Of a DNA stretch of 44,470 nt, positions 12,747 to 21,383 are shown in pieces. The position numbers and the translations under genes are program-made. This stretch comes from a virus. The stretch's first letter is position 1. Every line of letters starts with the position of its first letter. Location: positions 1-44,470 of IMG/VR virus record IMGVR_UViG_3300036781_000133. One strand, written 5' to 3'. Below the pieces are notes generated by a model that saw only the letters and a list, made by a program, of their open reading frames with translations, did not search any database and was not told the origin of the DNA.

Positions 12747-14943
12747 CTCCGGAGCGGACTCGTCCCTCACCGGGCTCCCAGATCAGCGAGTTCAGGATCT
12801 TCGCAAAATCCGATCTTCAGATCAGGGTCGAAAACTGGTCTCCTGGATTCAGAACGGGTACACCCAGTCCAAGAACGCTCGCCAGCGGACCCAACTTCAG
12901 TGGGTCGAGAACATGGCGTTCTTCTTCAAGCGCCAATGGTACGAGACCACCGGGACTGGGCTTCCGCAGGGCTACGCCAACAAGCTGGTCATGCCGCAGC
13001 GCCCGTACTACCACCAGCGCCTCGTCATCAACCGCACTCGCTCCCTCGTGCGCACCGAGATCTCCAAGTTCCTCAGCCAGACCCCCTCTGCCATCGTGGT
13101 GCCGAGCACTGCCGAAGATGAGGACATCCGCTCCGCCTATGCGGCCGAGCAGGCATGGGAGAGTATTTCCGCTCGTCGCAAGCTGAAGTACCACTTCAGT
13201 CGGGCAGCCTGGTGGATCTCCGTCACAGGAAACGGCTTCATCAAGACCTGGTGGGACCAGGCCTCGACCGATCAGACCAACGCGGAGCAGCCGGGCGACA
13301 TCCGATTCGGCGCCATCACGCCGTTCCACCTGTTCATTCCGGACCTGCGCGAGCAGGACATCGAGGATCAGCCCTACGTCATCAACGCCTACACGAAGCC
13401 GCTCGAGTGGTGCAAGAACTACTTCTCGACCGAACTCGACGGCTACGACCTCAAGCCCACCGTGGTCTCCGCCAACCAGATCGTGGACGAGAGCGTGCTC
13501 AACCTCTCAACCGCCGGCAACACGCCAGACTCCTGCATCGTCATGGAGGCCTGGATTAAGGCCGGCGCCACCAATCTGCTCCCGAACGGCGGAGTCGTCA
13601 TCATGATTGACGACTGCATCGTGGGCTACTTCGACCAGGGGTTGCCGTACAACCACGACCAGTACCCCTTCGCCAAGTTCGAGCAGATCCCCACGAGCAC
13701 CTTCTACGCCTCGAGCGTTCTGGAGGACACCAACTCCCTCCAGCGCGAATACAACGTGCTCCGTTCCGAGATCAGCGAGGCCGGCAAGCGCATGGCCAAG
13801 CCTCAGTTGCTCGCTGCGCGCAACTCGATCATCGCTTCCTCGATGACCAACGAGCCCGGCCAGATCATCCTCTACAAGCAGGGCTACAACCCGCCCACCC
13901 CGATCCCGCTCGCTCCGCTGCCGGAGTACTACGTCAGTCAGCAGGATCGGGTGCTTTCCGACATCGAGGACCTGTCGGGTCAGCATGAAGTCAGCAAGGG
14001 CTCGGCCCCTCCTGGAGTCACTGCCGGCACGGCCATCAACTACCTCCAGGAGAAGGACGACGCCTATCTGACGCCGGCCTACCAGAGCATCGAGCAGGCC
14101 TACGAGAAGATCGCCGGTCAGACCATCGCGCTCTTCGTTCAGTTCGTGGACATCAAGCGCAAGATCAAGACCATCGGTTCGGACGGCACCTTCGACACTC
14201 TGCTGCTCAGCGGCGACGACCTCAAGAGCGGCACGGACATCCGGATCGAGCCCGGATCCTCTGTCGGGCAGTCTCGTGCTGCCAAGCAGGCCTACCTCAT
14301 GGACCTCTTCAGCATCGGCGCCATCGACGCGCCCACTCTGCTGAAGTTGCTCGAGATCGGCGGAGCCCAGAAGGTTCTCGACTCGATGAGCGTGGCTGAG
14401 AAGAAGGCTCAGCGCGAGAACATCAAGATGAAGATGCTCGACCCGGCCATAGTCGAGCAGGCCAACCAGCAGTGGGCCACAGAGGCCCTCCAGGCCGGTC
14501 ACATCACTCAAGACCCGAACACCGGTGAGATGGTGGACACCACGAACGGGCTGCCGGCCTCGCCGCCCCCTGTCGTGCCGGTTGATGATTTCGATGATCA
14601 CCAGGTCCACATTCGCACTCACAACATGTATCGGATGTCGCAGGAGTACGAAGTGCTCGCGGATCCGATCAAGAAGGTGTTCGAGACTCACGTTGAATGG
14701 CATCAGAAGATGCTTCAGCAGAGCCAGTTGCAGACGTTGCTCGGCCAGATTCCCGGCGATGGCACAGAGGGCCAAGCGGGAGCACTTGGGGAGCCTGGTC
14801 AGATGCCGGGTGACAGTTCTGGCCAAGGGGGCGCGCCGGCACCCGCGGATCCTGCCCAAGCGAAGCAGGCGGATGCTATTCTCGCCGGTAACGGGGTCGC
14901 ACCGACACCGCCCACTTCGCAAGATGCTGCTCCGGCAGCCTGA
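12679..14943 (+). CDS. Portal protein
   Basis: 754 residues; ATG with AGGGAAG upstream. It is the only start codon in this frame before 12830. A Ser/Pro-rich disordered head of 30 residues precedes the portal core (WVENMAFFFKRQWYETTG, then LVINRTRSLVRTEISKFL, and AAWWISVTGNGFIKTWWD). The C-terminal part includes DSNQ-rich linkers and a Gly/Pro/Ala tail. Portals form the dodecameric ring through which DNA enters and leaves the head. Length and order next to terminase fit. Confidence 0.85.
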   Translation: MASKPTSSPASRSSESTPPSSSNSGADSSLTGLPDQRVQDLRKIRSSDQGRKLVSWIQNGYTQSKNARQRTQLQWVENMAFFFKRQWYETTGTGLPQGYANKLVMPQRPYYHQRLVINRTRSLVRTEISKFLSQTPSAIVVPSTAEDEDIRSAYAAEQAWESISARRKLKYHFSRAAWWISVTGNGFIKTWWDQASTDQTNAEQPGDIRFGAITPFHLFIPDLREQDIEDQPYVINAYTKPLEWCKNYFSTELDGYDLKPTVVSANQIVDESVLNLSTAGNTPDSCIVMEAWIKAGATNLLPNGGVVIMIDDCIVGYFDQGLPYNHDQYPFAKFEQIPTSTFYASSVLEDTNSLQREYNVLRSEISEAGKRMAKPQLLAARNSIIASSMTNEPGQIILYKQGYNPPTPIPLAPLPEYYVSQQDRVLSDIEDLSGQHEVSKGSAPPGVTAGTAINYLQEKDDAYLTPAYQSIEQAYEKIAGQTIALFVQFVDIKRKIKTIGSDGTFDTLLLSGDDLKSGTDIRIEPGSSVGQSRAAKQAYLMDLFSIGAIDAPTLLKLLEIGGAQKVLDSMSVAEKKAQRENIKMKMLDPAIVEQANQQWATEALQAGHITQDPNTGEMVDTTNGLPASPPPVVPVDDFDDHQVHIRTHNMYRMSQEYEVLADPIKKVFETHVEWHQKMLQQSQLQTLLGQIPGDGTEGQAGALGEPGQMPGDSSGQGGAPAPADPAQAKQADAILAGNGVAPTPPTSQDAAPAA

Positions 14944-14957
14944 GCAGGGAGAACCCC

Positions 14958-15161
14958 ATGGCTGACTTCTTCATCACCGGTGACACCCTGCCCAAGCAGG
15001 TGTTCAACGACGTGGACACGGCGCCCACCATCGCCAACCTCAAGGCGGCGCTCACGACCTTCCAGGCCGGCACCTACACGGCTGCGCGGCTCGCCACGAT
15101 GACGTACAACGACCTGATCTACGCCTGCCGAGTCAACTCGCTCACGGTCGCCGGTCTGTAG
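14958..15161 (+). CDS. Small hypothetical protein
   Basis: 67 residues; ATG after GGGAGAA. MADFFITGDTLPKQVFNDV, then a helix (NLKAALTTFQAGTYTAARLATMTYNDLIYA). Lies between portal and scaffold. It may be a minor head part, with no family recognised. Confidence 0.6.
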   Translation: MADFFITGDTLPKQVFNDVDTAPTIANLKAALTTFQAGTYTAARLATMTYNDLIYACRVNSLTVAGL

Positions 15162-15176
15162 GTGCGCCGGCTTGAG

Positions 15177-15186
15177 TTGACATACT
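15177..15186 (+). promoter_or_regulatory. Candidate late promoter before scaffold and capsid
   Basis: TTGACATACT in a 128-base gap, with TG at 15178-15179 and CATACT at 15181-15186. Transcription would start near 15193 and give a leader of almost 100 bases holding the direct repeat at 15219-15275. Confidence 0.45.
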
Positions 15187-15218
15187 CAGGCTGCACCCCG
15201 ATAATCAGACCATCAGCC

Positions 15219-15275
15219 AGGGCCGGAAACGGTACAGCAGATCCAAGACCCAGCTAGGGCCGGCAACGGTACGGC
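15219..15275 (+). repeat. Direct repeat in the scaffold leader
   Basis: AGGGCCGGAAACGGTACAGC (15219-15238) recurs with two changes at 15256-15275, 37 bases apart. It lies between a promoter word and the scaffold start. It could be a binding site for a regulator or a structured leader. Confidence 0.65.
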
Positions 15276-15289
15276 GGAACAGGTGAACA

Positions 15290-16213
15290 GTGGCCGACTT
15301 CGACAGCAACTCAACCATCGAGGACTCGCTCGTCTCAGCAATGGACGCGCAGGACTCGGGGGTGACGCCGGAGCCGACAGCCACGCAGGAGCCCTATACG
15401 GCACCCGCCCAGCAGGAGTCCGCTCCCGCCCCGGTCGAGTCCGCGCCAGCCAAGGGCAACCCCGCATGGGAACCGCTGCGAACCAAACTTGCCCCGGAAG
15501 CGTTCTCTCAGATCGAGCCCGATCTGCTCGAGATGGACCGACTCGTCCAGCAGCGTCTCACGACCCTCAGCCAGCAGCAGTCTGCGCTCAAGGGTTTCGA
15601 GCGCCTCGCCGGCCAGGCCAGTCCTGAGCAGATCGAACAGCAGTTGCAGGCTCTCGCCTGGATGAACGCCAATCCCAAGCAGCTTCACGAGCAACTGACC
15701 GCCTACCTCCAGCAGGCCGGCGAGTTGGAGGCCTCGGGTGAGCCGGCGCCGGTCGGTCCTGATGGACAGCCGGAGCAGTTCGACATCACCCAGCACCCCC
15801 GATTCCAGGAACTCGCGCAGCAGCAGGCCCAACTGACCCAGTTCTTCCAGCAGCAGCAGGTTGCTGAGCAAGAGCGGCAGGCGGACTCCGCGCTTGAGAC
15901 CGAGATCGGGCAGTTGAAGTCCGCCCACCCCGACCTGACCGACGCAGACGTGCAGGAAGTGATGGGACGCGCGTACATGCGTGCATCCCAGTCTGGCAAG
16001 GCCCCCTCGCTCGAGGAAGCCTTCGCGGACTATGACGCACTCCGAACGCGCTTCATGACCACCCCTCGTCCGGGTGACTCAGCGCCTCGTCTCGTTCCCA
16101 CTTCCGGTGGAAACCCGCCGGCGGCTCCTGGTCAGCAGCGGACTGTCGGACAACTCTCCAACCGTGAGGTCGAGGATGTCCTGGCAGACGTGCTAGGCAG
16201 GACCCTCGGATAG
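15290..16213 (+). CDS. Scaffolding protein
   Basis: 307 residues from a GTG with GGTGAAC upstream. Almost entirely hydrophilic and helical: a Pro/Glu/Ala head, a Gln-rich middle (QQLQALAWMNANPKQLHEQL; AQLTQFFQQQQVAEQERQ) and a basic, Pro/Gly tail with a final helix (NREVEDVLADVLGRTLG). This composition and the position directly before the capsid are typical of scaffolds, which shape the prohead and are lost on maturation. No protease domain is visible. Confidence 0.85.
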   Translation: MADFDSNSTIEDSLVSAMDAQDSGVTPEPTATQEPYTAPAQQESAPAPVESAPAKGNPAWEPLRTKLAPEAFSQIEPDLLEMDRLVQQRLTTLSQQQSALKGFERLAGQASPEQIEQQLQALAWMNANPKQLHEQLTAYLQQAGELEASGEPAPVGPDGQPEQFDITQHPRFQELAQQQAQLTQFFQQQQVAEQERQADSALETEIGQLKSAHPDLTDADVQEVMGRAYMRASQSGKAPSLEEAFADYDALRTRFMTTPRPGDSAPRLVPTSGGNPPAAPGQQRTVGQLSNREVEDVLADVLGRTLG

Positions 16214-16219
16214 TCAAGG

Positions 16220-16244
16220 TCTCTGGGTTACCAACCCCCAGAGA
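16220..16244 (+). other. Hairpin directly before the capsid gene
   Basis: TCTCTGGG (16220-16227) pairs with CCCAGAGA (16237-16244), 8 bp with a 9-base loop. It ends twelve bases before the capsid ATG, just upstream of AAAGG. There is no T-run. It may stabilise the capsid transcript or end a share of upstream transcripts. Confidence 0.55.
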
Positions 16245-16255
16245 AAGGCCCTCCC

Positions 16256-17461
16256 ATGGGCGCCACCCTGACCACCATTTCCCCGATCCTCAAAGAGGTC
16301 TACGAGCCCCGCATCCGTGAGCAGTTGAACACGGAGATCGTGGCCCTCAAGCGCATCGAGCGCTCCAAGACCGGCGTGACCAACGAAGTCGGCGGCAAGT
16401 ACGTCACCTTCCCGGTCCACACCCGCCGCAACGCCGGCATCGGCTCCCGAAACGAGGGTGAGGCGCTCCCCACCCCCGGCAACCAGGGAACTGCCGCCGC
16501 TCGCGTGGGCCTCAAGTACGGCTACGGCCTCGGAGACCTCACCGGCCAGTCCATCAGCCTGTCGGACACCGACCGCAAGGCCTTCGCCAAGGCCATCACG
16601 CTCGAGATGAGCGGCCTCAAGGACGACCTCCGCAAGGACATCAACCGCCAGGTCTACGGCACCGGTGACGGCACCATCGGGGTGGTCAAGAGCGTCGTGA
16701 CCTCGAACACCATTCCGGTGTTCGATGCGCGGCTGTTCCAGATCGGTGCGAACCTCGACCTCATCACCGGCCCCAGCACCGTCGCCGCGGCGGCTCGAAC
16801 CGTCACGGCGATCTCGCTCGCCTCCGGTGCGAACACCGTCACGATCTCCGGCGCCGCAGTCACCACCATCGTCGGTCAGTTCTTCGTCCGACAGGGCTCG
16901 GTGAACCGCGAACTCACCGGGTTCAAGGCGATCACGGCTGCGGCCAACACGATCTACAACATCGACCCGACCGTGGAGCCGGTCTGGACCGGCAACGTGG
17001 ACTCGAACGGTGGCGTGAACCGTGCCCTCTCCGAGGGCCTGATGATCAACATGGTGGACACCATCCGCACGCGCGGTGGCAAGACCACGTTGATCCTCCA
17101 GAGCCTCGGCGTGCGCCGTGCGTACTTCAACCTCCTGTCGCAGCAGCGGCAGGTCGTGAACACGCAGGAGTTCAAGGGCGGCTTCAGCGGTCTCGCGTTC
17201 ACGACGGACACCGGGGAGATCCCGGTCATCGCGGACCCGGATGCCCCGCTGAACACCCAGTACTACCTCAACGAGGAAGCGCTGACGTTCTACCGGGACG
17301 AGGAATGGCACTTCATGGACTCGGACGGCTCGATCTGGCAGCGCAAGATCGACGCCTCGGGTGTCTACGACGGCTACTTCTGCACCATGGTCGAGTACCA
17401 CGAACTCGGCACGGACCAGCGGAACAGCCACGGAACCATCCAGGACATCACCGAAGGCTAG
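16256..17461 (+). CDS. Major capsid protein (HK97-type)
   Basis: 401 residues. The N-terminal arm (LKEVYEPRIREQLNTEIVALKRIERSK), a conserved KYVTFPVHTRRNAGIGSRNEG strand region and an A-domain part near the C-terminus (GLAFTTDTGEIPVIADPDAP) fit the HK97 fold. It is preceded by a scaffold and followed by a strong terminator, as usual for the most highly made protein. The size suits a full-length capsid without an N-terminal delta domain. Confidence 0.9.
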   Translation: MGATLTTISPILKEVYEPRIREQLNTEIVALKRIERSKTGVTNEVGGKYVTFPVHTRRNAGIGSRNEGEALPTPGNQGTAAARVGLKYGYGLGDLTGQSISLSDTDRKAFAKAITLEMSGLKDDLRKDINRQVYGTGDGTIGVVKSVVTSNTIPVFDARLFQIGANLDLITGPSTVAAAARTVTAISLASGANTVTISGAAVTTIVGQFFVRQGSVNRELTGFKAITAAANTIYNIDPTVEPVWTGNVDSNGGVNRALSEGLMINMVDTIRTRGGKTTLILQSLGVRRAYFNLLSQQRQVVNTQEFKGGFSGLAFTTDTGEIPVIADPDAPLNTQYYLNEEALTFYRDEEWHFMDSDGSIWQRKIDASGVYDGYFCTMVEYHELGTDQRNSHGTIQDITEG

Positions 17462-17485
17462 TCCTTCGGGAATCGTCACCCGACA

Positions 17486-17520
17486 GAAGGGGCGGGGTCT
17501 CAGACCTCGCCCCTTCGTCT
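17486..17520 (+). terminator. Terminator after the capsid gene
   Basis: A long stem (about 15 bp with one G-U) between AGAAGGGGCGGGGTCT and AGACCTCGCCCCTTCG, starting 25 bases after the capsid stop. The T-tract is short (TTCGTCTT). Probably a partial terminator that lowers expression of downstream genes. Confidence 0.75.
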
Positions 17521-17536
17521 TGATCAAGGAGTCCAG

Positions 17537-18310
17537 ATGCCCACCCGTTCCCTCGTTGACCTGGCCAAGGCGTTCTTCGAGAACGTCACCGGGTACAACC
17601 CCACGACCGACACGTTCTCCCCGAGCACGAGTGCGGACGTTGCCGGAGTCGCCACCACCATCAACGTGGGCAACGCCAACCAGGCGAGCGGAGTCCCGAC
17701 CCCTTCGTCTTTCGTCGCCATCAGTGGCAACGGCAAGGCAACCGCTTCCATCCAGATCGCAGCCGGCGCCAACACGCTCAACGTCGCTCTCATCCCGCAG
17801 GCCTCGCTCGATGGTCAGAACTGGGTCAACCTCGGCCCTGTCGCGCTGCTCAACCAGAACACCGGTGTCTACTCCAGCAGCATCGCTGCCGGCGCTTCCG
17901 GCGCTTGGACCGTCTCCATCGCAGACTTCCCCTACTTCCGGCTCTCCACCCCCAGCGGTGCGCTCACCGGCTCTGCCGTGGTCCTTCTGAACGCGAGCAC
18001 CACCCAGGCGATCCTTGCCGTCGAGCCCCCTCGCTACAGTGTGCAGCGAGTGACCGCAGACGGCCTGGTCAAGACCGGAACGGGCATCCTGCACACGGTA
18101 ACGATTGCCCCCAACGCGGCTGCCGTCACCGCAGGGCTTCTTACGATCTACGACAACACGGCAGAGAGCGGAACGGTGATCTACTCAGAGTGGATCCCTG
18201 TCGGAGTGAGCGGACATACGCTCGTGCTGGACGAGCCCTTCACCACAGGGCTCTTCATCGGCTTCGATGCGACCCTGGCCGCAGTGCAGGTCAACGCCTC
18301 CTACCTCTAG
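17537..18310 (+). CDS. Head decoration or minor structural protein
   Basis: 257 residues; ATG preceded by CAAGGAG. Rich in Thr, Ala, Ser, Gly and Val, with alternating hydrophobic pattern throughout (ATASIQIAAGANTLNVAL; AAVTAGLLTIYDNTAESG). The first 30 residues carry a helix (RSLVDLAKAFFENVTGY). All-beta proteins of this type follow the capsid in many phages, as decoration or fibre proteins. There are no catalytic motifs. Confidence 0.6.
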   Translation: MPTRSLVDLAKAFFENVTGYNPTTDTFSPSTSADVAGVATTINVGNANQASGVPTPSSFVAISGNGKATASIQIAAGANTLNVALIPQASLDGQNWVNLGPVALLNQNTGVYSSSIAAGASGAWTVSIADFPYFRLSTPSGALTGSAVVLLNASTTQAILAVEPPRYSVQRVTADGLVKTGTGILHTVTIAPNAAAVTAGLLTIYDNTAESGTVIYSEWIPVGVSGHTLVLDEPFTTGLFIGFDATLAAVQVNASYL

Positions 18311-18313
18311 GAT

Positions 18314-18769
18314 GTGGCCATGACCGGCACGCTTCTCAACAAGTCAGCAGGGACGTGGGACTCCGAGGTCGGAGCCTTTATTTCCGAGAGTCATCGGCAT
18401 GTTGCCGAGATCCTTCACGACTACAACCGGGGCTTCAGCCTGGTCTGGGTGCCGCCCAAAGACCGCACACGCGAGACCACCGACCCGTTCGCAATCATTC
18501 ACCGGATGCCGGATGGCTCTGAGTACGTCGCCATGTGGCTCACCGAGCGCGAGATGGACAATCCGCAGGAGGTCTTGCGCCGCGTGTTCATGGCCGATAC
18601 CAGCCGCACCGACGTTCTTGCCAACCTCGAGGCTGCCGAAAATGCGCGGCAACTCTTGGCCATGAAGGCCGAAGAGAACCGGATCGAGGAACAGCTCGAG
18701 CTGATCGAGTTCATGGTCAAGACCCCGCTCCACCAGGTGCAGCACAACGGGCGTAAGTTCGACCTGTGA
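18314..18769 (+). CDS. Conserved phage protein of unknown role
   Basis: 151 residues from a GTG; an ATG two codons on is equally possible. Contains HRHVAEILHDYNRGFSLVWVPP and RETTDPFAIIHRMPDGSEYV, then long charged helices (LEAAENARQLLAMKAEENRI). It is of a type often found between capsid and connector genes in short-tailed actinophages. Possibly an assembly chaperone. Coupled to the next gene by GTGA. Confidence 0.65.
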   Translation: MAMTGTLLNKSAGTWDSEVGAFISESHRHVAEILHDYNRGFSLVWVPPKDRTRETTDPFAIIHRMPDGSEYVAMWLTEREMDNPQEVLRRVFMADTSRTDVLANLEAAENARQLLAMKAEENRIEEQLELIEFMVKTPLHQVQHNGRKFDL

Positions 18770-18972
18770 CTCCCGGAGAGAAAGACCGGATCGCCGCCAT
18801 CGAGAAGCGGCTCGGACCTGTTGGCAAGGGACACCACAACTCTCATCGCACCGCAGCCCTGCTCAAGTGGCTCAAGAAGAAGGAATCCGGCAAGAAGGAT
18901 TCTGAGAAGAACGACACCCCTCAGCATGAGACCGCTGAGTCGAAGTCGGAGAAGAAGCAGGAGGGCGACTGA
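18766..18972 (+). CDS. Small basic hypothetical protein
   Basis: 68 residues from a GTG. EKDRIAAIEKRL and RTAALLKWLKKK form charged helices; the C-terminal half is a Lys/Glu/Ser-rich disordered tail. Overlaps both neighbours by 1-4 bases. The composition suggests binding to nucleic acid or to the head; this is inference only. Confidence 0.6.
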   Translation: MTPGEKDRIAAIEKRLGPVGKGHHNSHRTAALLKWLKKKESGKKDSEKNDTPQHETAESKSEKKQEGD

Positions 18973-19637
18973 TGGGCTACTCCCCTCCCACCAAGACCGG
19001 TGCTGACGTGAAACGGCAGGTTCAGCGTCAGTTCGGTGATGAGTCCGGCGTCCAACTCGAGGACGCCGACATCATCATGTGGGTCAACGACGCCCAGGAT
19101 GCCATCGTTGCCGCGAACCACCCGCTGAAGTCCAAGACCTCGAGCGCGAGCATTGTCGGGCAGTACGAGTACACCTATCCAGCGGTGGGCATCGACCAGA
19201 TCGAATCCATCCACTACGATGGTTCCTTCCTGCCCAACAAGGTGTTCAGCCAGGCGGAGATCGACATTTTCAGCGCCGATCCTCAGCGCGTGATCTCCGG
19301 CGCTCCGCAGTACTGGTACGAGTGGGGCGGCACCTTCGGCTTCTGGCCGACACCGGACATCGCCAAGCCCATCGCCATCTACTTCAGCGCCCAGGCCACC
19401 AAGATCACAGCGCTCACCGCGACCGGAGTGGCCGGCGTTGACCTTCTCAGCACCCCTGACGAGTACTTCCGCGCCATCGTCCAGTACGTCCTTCAGCAGG
19501 CCTACGAGATGGACGAGGATGCCAACATGAGCGGGCTGAAGGCCAGCCAGTTCAGCGAAGGCATCGCCGCGATGAGCGACGACGAGCGTATGGCTCAGAA
19601 CATGACCTATCCGGTCATCGGCATCCGGGAGTTGTAA
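18972..19637 (+). CDS. Head-to-tail adaptor protein
   Basis: 221 residues. ADVKRQVQRQFGDESGVQLEDADIIMWVNDAQDAIV is the pattern of the helical adaptor family (gp6/T7 gp11-like in function) and the middle WYEWGGTFGFWPTPD is a typical conserved turn in the same class. The C-terminal helix (FRAIVQYVLQQAYEM) packs on the portal in relatives. It would sit under the portal and hold the nozzle. Order after capsid and before the nozzle-like gene supports this. Confidence 0.75.
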   Translation: MGYSPPTKTGADVKRQVQRQFGDESGVQLEDADIIMWVNDAQDAIVAANHPLKSKTSSASIVGQYEYTYPAVGIDQIESIHYDGSFLPNKVFSQAEIDIFSADPQRVISGAPQYWYEWGGTFGFWPTPDIAKPIAIYFSAQATKITALTATGVAGVDLLSTPDEYFRAIVQYVLQQAYEMDEDANMSGLKASQFSEGIAAMSDDERMAQNMTYPVIGIREL

Positions 19638-19639
19638 CT

Positions 19640-21160
19640 GTGCCCGGCCAGGCTATTCAGATCGGCCCGTTCGTTGGCGGACTCAACTCCTTCAGCGACC
19701 CCACCGCCGTAGCCGACAACGAACTCGTGCAGTGTCTCAACTTCGAGTTGGACCTCGACGGATCTCTTATCTCGCGCCCGCCTATCGTGGATCAGCACAT
19801 CACCATGCCTGCTGGCGCCACCGGCAACCTTGCCCTGCTCGGCTACTACTACGGCTCTGCCGGCGCGGCCTTCCTTATCGGTTCGGACGGCCTCAACTCG
19901 ACCTACTACTTCAACGGCGTCACCTGGATCCTGATTACGAACACGATCTCGGCCACCGCCATGACCCAGTACAACGACCTCGCCTGGCTTCTCGCCCCTG
20001 TCGGAAGCGCAAACCCCGGAGGCTCCTGGAGCCCCGGCGCCGGCTTCACTCCCGTCCCGGCTCTTCCGCAGGGCGAAGTCATCGTCGCGCACAAAGAGCG
20101 CCTCTGGGTCGCCATTGGCAAGAACGCCACGGTCAACGGCACCCGGCTCTACGTCTCCAACGTCGCTGCACCCACCGTCTGGCCCGGCAACTTCATCTCC
20201 ATCGGCTCCGGTGACGGCCAGAACATCGTCCAAGTCATCGTCTACTTCAACGATCTCCTGATCTTCCGAACCAACTCCATCTACCGCTTCGCCTTCTCAA
20301 GCGACCCGGCTACCGGAGAGTCCTCTCGGATCGTGGCCGACATCGGGTTGGCCGACAAGCAGTGCGTGGCAAGTCTCGACTCGAGCGTCTACTTCATGTA
20401 TGACGACAAGGCCTACGAGATGGTCAACTACCGAGTGAACCGGATCAACGAAAAAGCGCCGCTCCGCGCCACCACCATGGCTGGGATCTATCTGTCCTAC
20501 GCGGTGTCGATCTTCAATCAGCGGGTCATCTTCTCCTACTTCGACACCATGTTCGTGTTCAGCCTCAAGACCCGGACATGGACGACCTGGATCAGCCAGG
20601 CAAACGGACCAATCGGGAAGATCTACGCTGTTCAGACCAACTCGGTGATCGAAGAGGCCATCGCGCATTCCTCGAGCAACCGGTCCTTCAAGATCTTCCA
20701 CATCGCGGACACGATCACCACCGATGCCGAGACCATGCTCTGCATCGTTCAGACCAAGAACTACAACTACGAGGCCTCGAGCGTGTTCAAGAGGCTCTTC
20801 TGGTGGGGCGCAGATGCGGTGTTCCGAGGTCAGGTCACCGCGGTCGCGCACCCGGTGGTGTTCAACTACGCCGTGACCTGGGGGCAACTCCGACTAGCCG
20901 GCGTGACCTGGGGCCAGGCCCTTGCTTACACATGGGGTCAGCCGATCTCAGGCACTCTCGAGGTCCAGACCATCCGCGACACCACCGGATCCGGCTCGCT
21001 GCGCAAGTTCGTCAAGTTCCTCAAGAGCCTCCGATTCCGCCAGATCTACTTCAAGCTGGTGTTCAACTCGGACGGCTCGATCTCGACCGCTCCGGTGCGT
21101 CTCTTCGCCCTCATGACCTACGTGAACACCCACCAGCGGGTGTCGAAAACCGTCTCCTAG
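19640..21160 (+). CDS. Tail nozzle-like structural protein (beta-propeller)
   Basis: 506 residues from a GTG, with GGAG eight bases upstream. It starts GPFVGGLNSFSDPTAVADNEL and includes NFELDLDGSLISRP, a head sequence I associate with tubular nozzle proteins of short-tailed phages (T7 gp12 function). Repeated Trp/Tyr/Gly-rich blocks (KERLWVAIGKNATVNG; VSIFNQRVIFSYFD) suit propeller blades. It would form the lower tail tube. No collagen- or peptidase-type motif is seen. Confidence 0.7.
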   Translation: MPGQAIQIGPFVGGLNSFSDPTAVADNELVQCLNFELDLDGSLISRPPIVDQHITMPAGATGNLALLGYYYGSAGAAFLIGSDGLNSTYYFNGVTWILITNTISATAMTQYNDLAWLLAPVGSANPGGSWSPGAGFTPVPALPQGEVIVAHKERLWVAIGKNATVNGTRLYVSNVAAPTVWPGNFISIGSGDGQNIVQVIVYFNDLLIFRTNSIYRFAFSSDPATGESSRIVADIGLADKQCVASLDSSVYFMYDDKAYEMVNYRVNRINEKAPLRATTMAGIYLSYAVSIFNQRVIFSYFDTMFVFSLKTRTWTTWISQANGPIGKIYAVQTNSVIEEAIAHSSSNRSFKIFHIADTITTDAETMLCIVQTKNYNYEASSVFKRLFWWGADAVFRGQVTAVAHPVVFNYAVTWGQLRLAGVTWGQALAYTWGQPISGTLEVQTIRDTTGSGSLRKFVKFLKSLRFRQIYFKLVFNSDGSISTAPVRLFALMTYVNTHQRVSKTVS

Positions 21161-21176
21161 CAGGTAGGATGCCCTC

Positions 21177-21383
21177 GTGTCGATGATCAATCCGATTCGC
21201 AAGGAGATCTACTCCGCGGGTTCCGGATTCAACCCCTATGCTGCTGGCGCAAAGCGGTACGGGGCCGGTCGGCTGGCACCGAACGTGGGGATGACCACCG
21301 ACAAGGCAGGTTACGCTCAACGAGACGCTCAGAACGCCGCTCGCAAGAATGCACTGCTTCGCAGGATGAAGGGATCCCTCTAA
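21177..21383 (+). CDS. Small virion-associated hypothetical protein
   Basis: 68 residues from a GTG (ATG two codons later). Basic, Gly/Ala/Asn-rich: GSGFNPYAAGAKRYGAGRLAPNVG, then a basic helix (NAARKNALLRRMKGSL). A similar C-terminal motif (TAALLRRLKG) ends the 84-residue protein encoded at 27919, so the two may share a partner. Confidence 0.6.
   Translation: MSMINPIRKEIYSAGSGFNPYAAGAKRYGAGRLAPNVGMTTDKAGYAQRDAQNAARKNALLRRMKGSL

Noticed and set aside
16214-18094. 626-codon minus-strand frame across the capsid genes
   Set aside because: Antisense shadow produced by high third-position GC; it runs over the capsid terminator.
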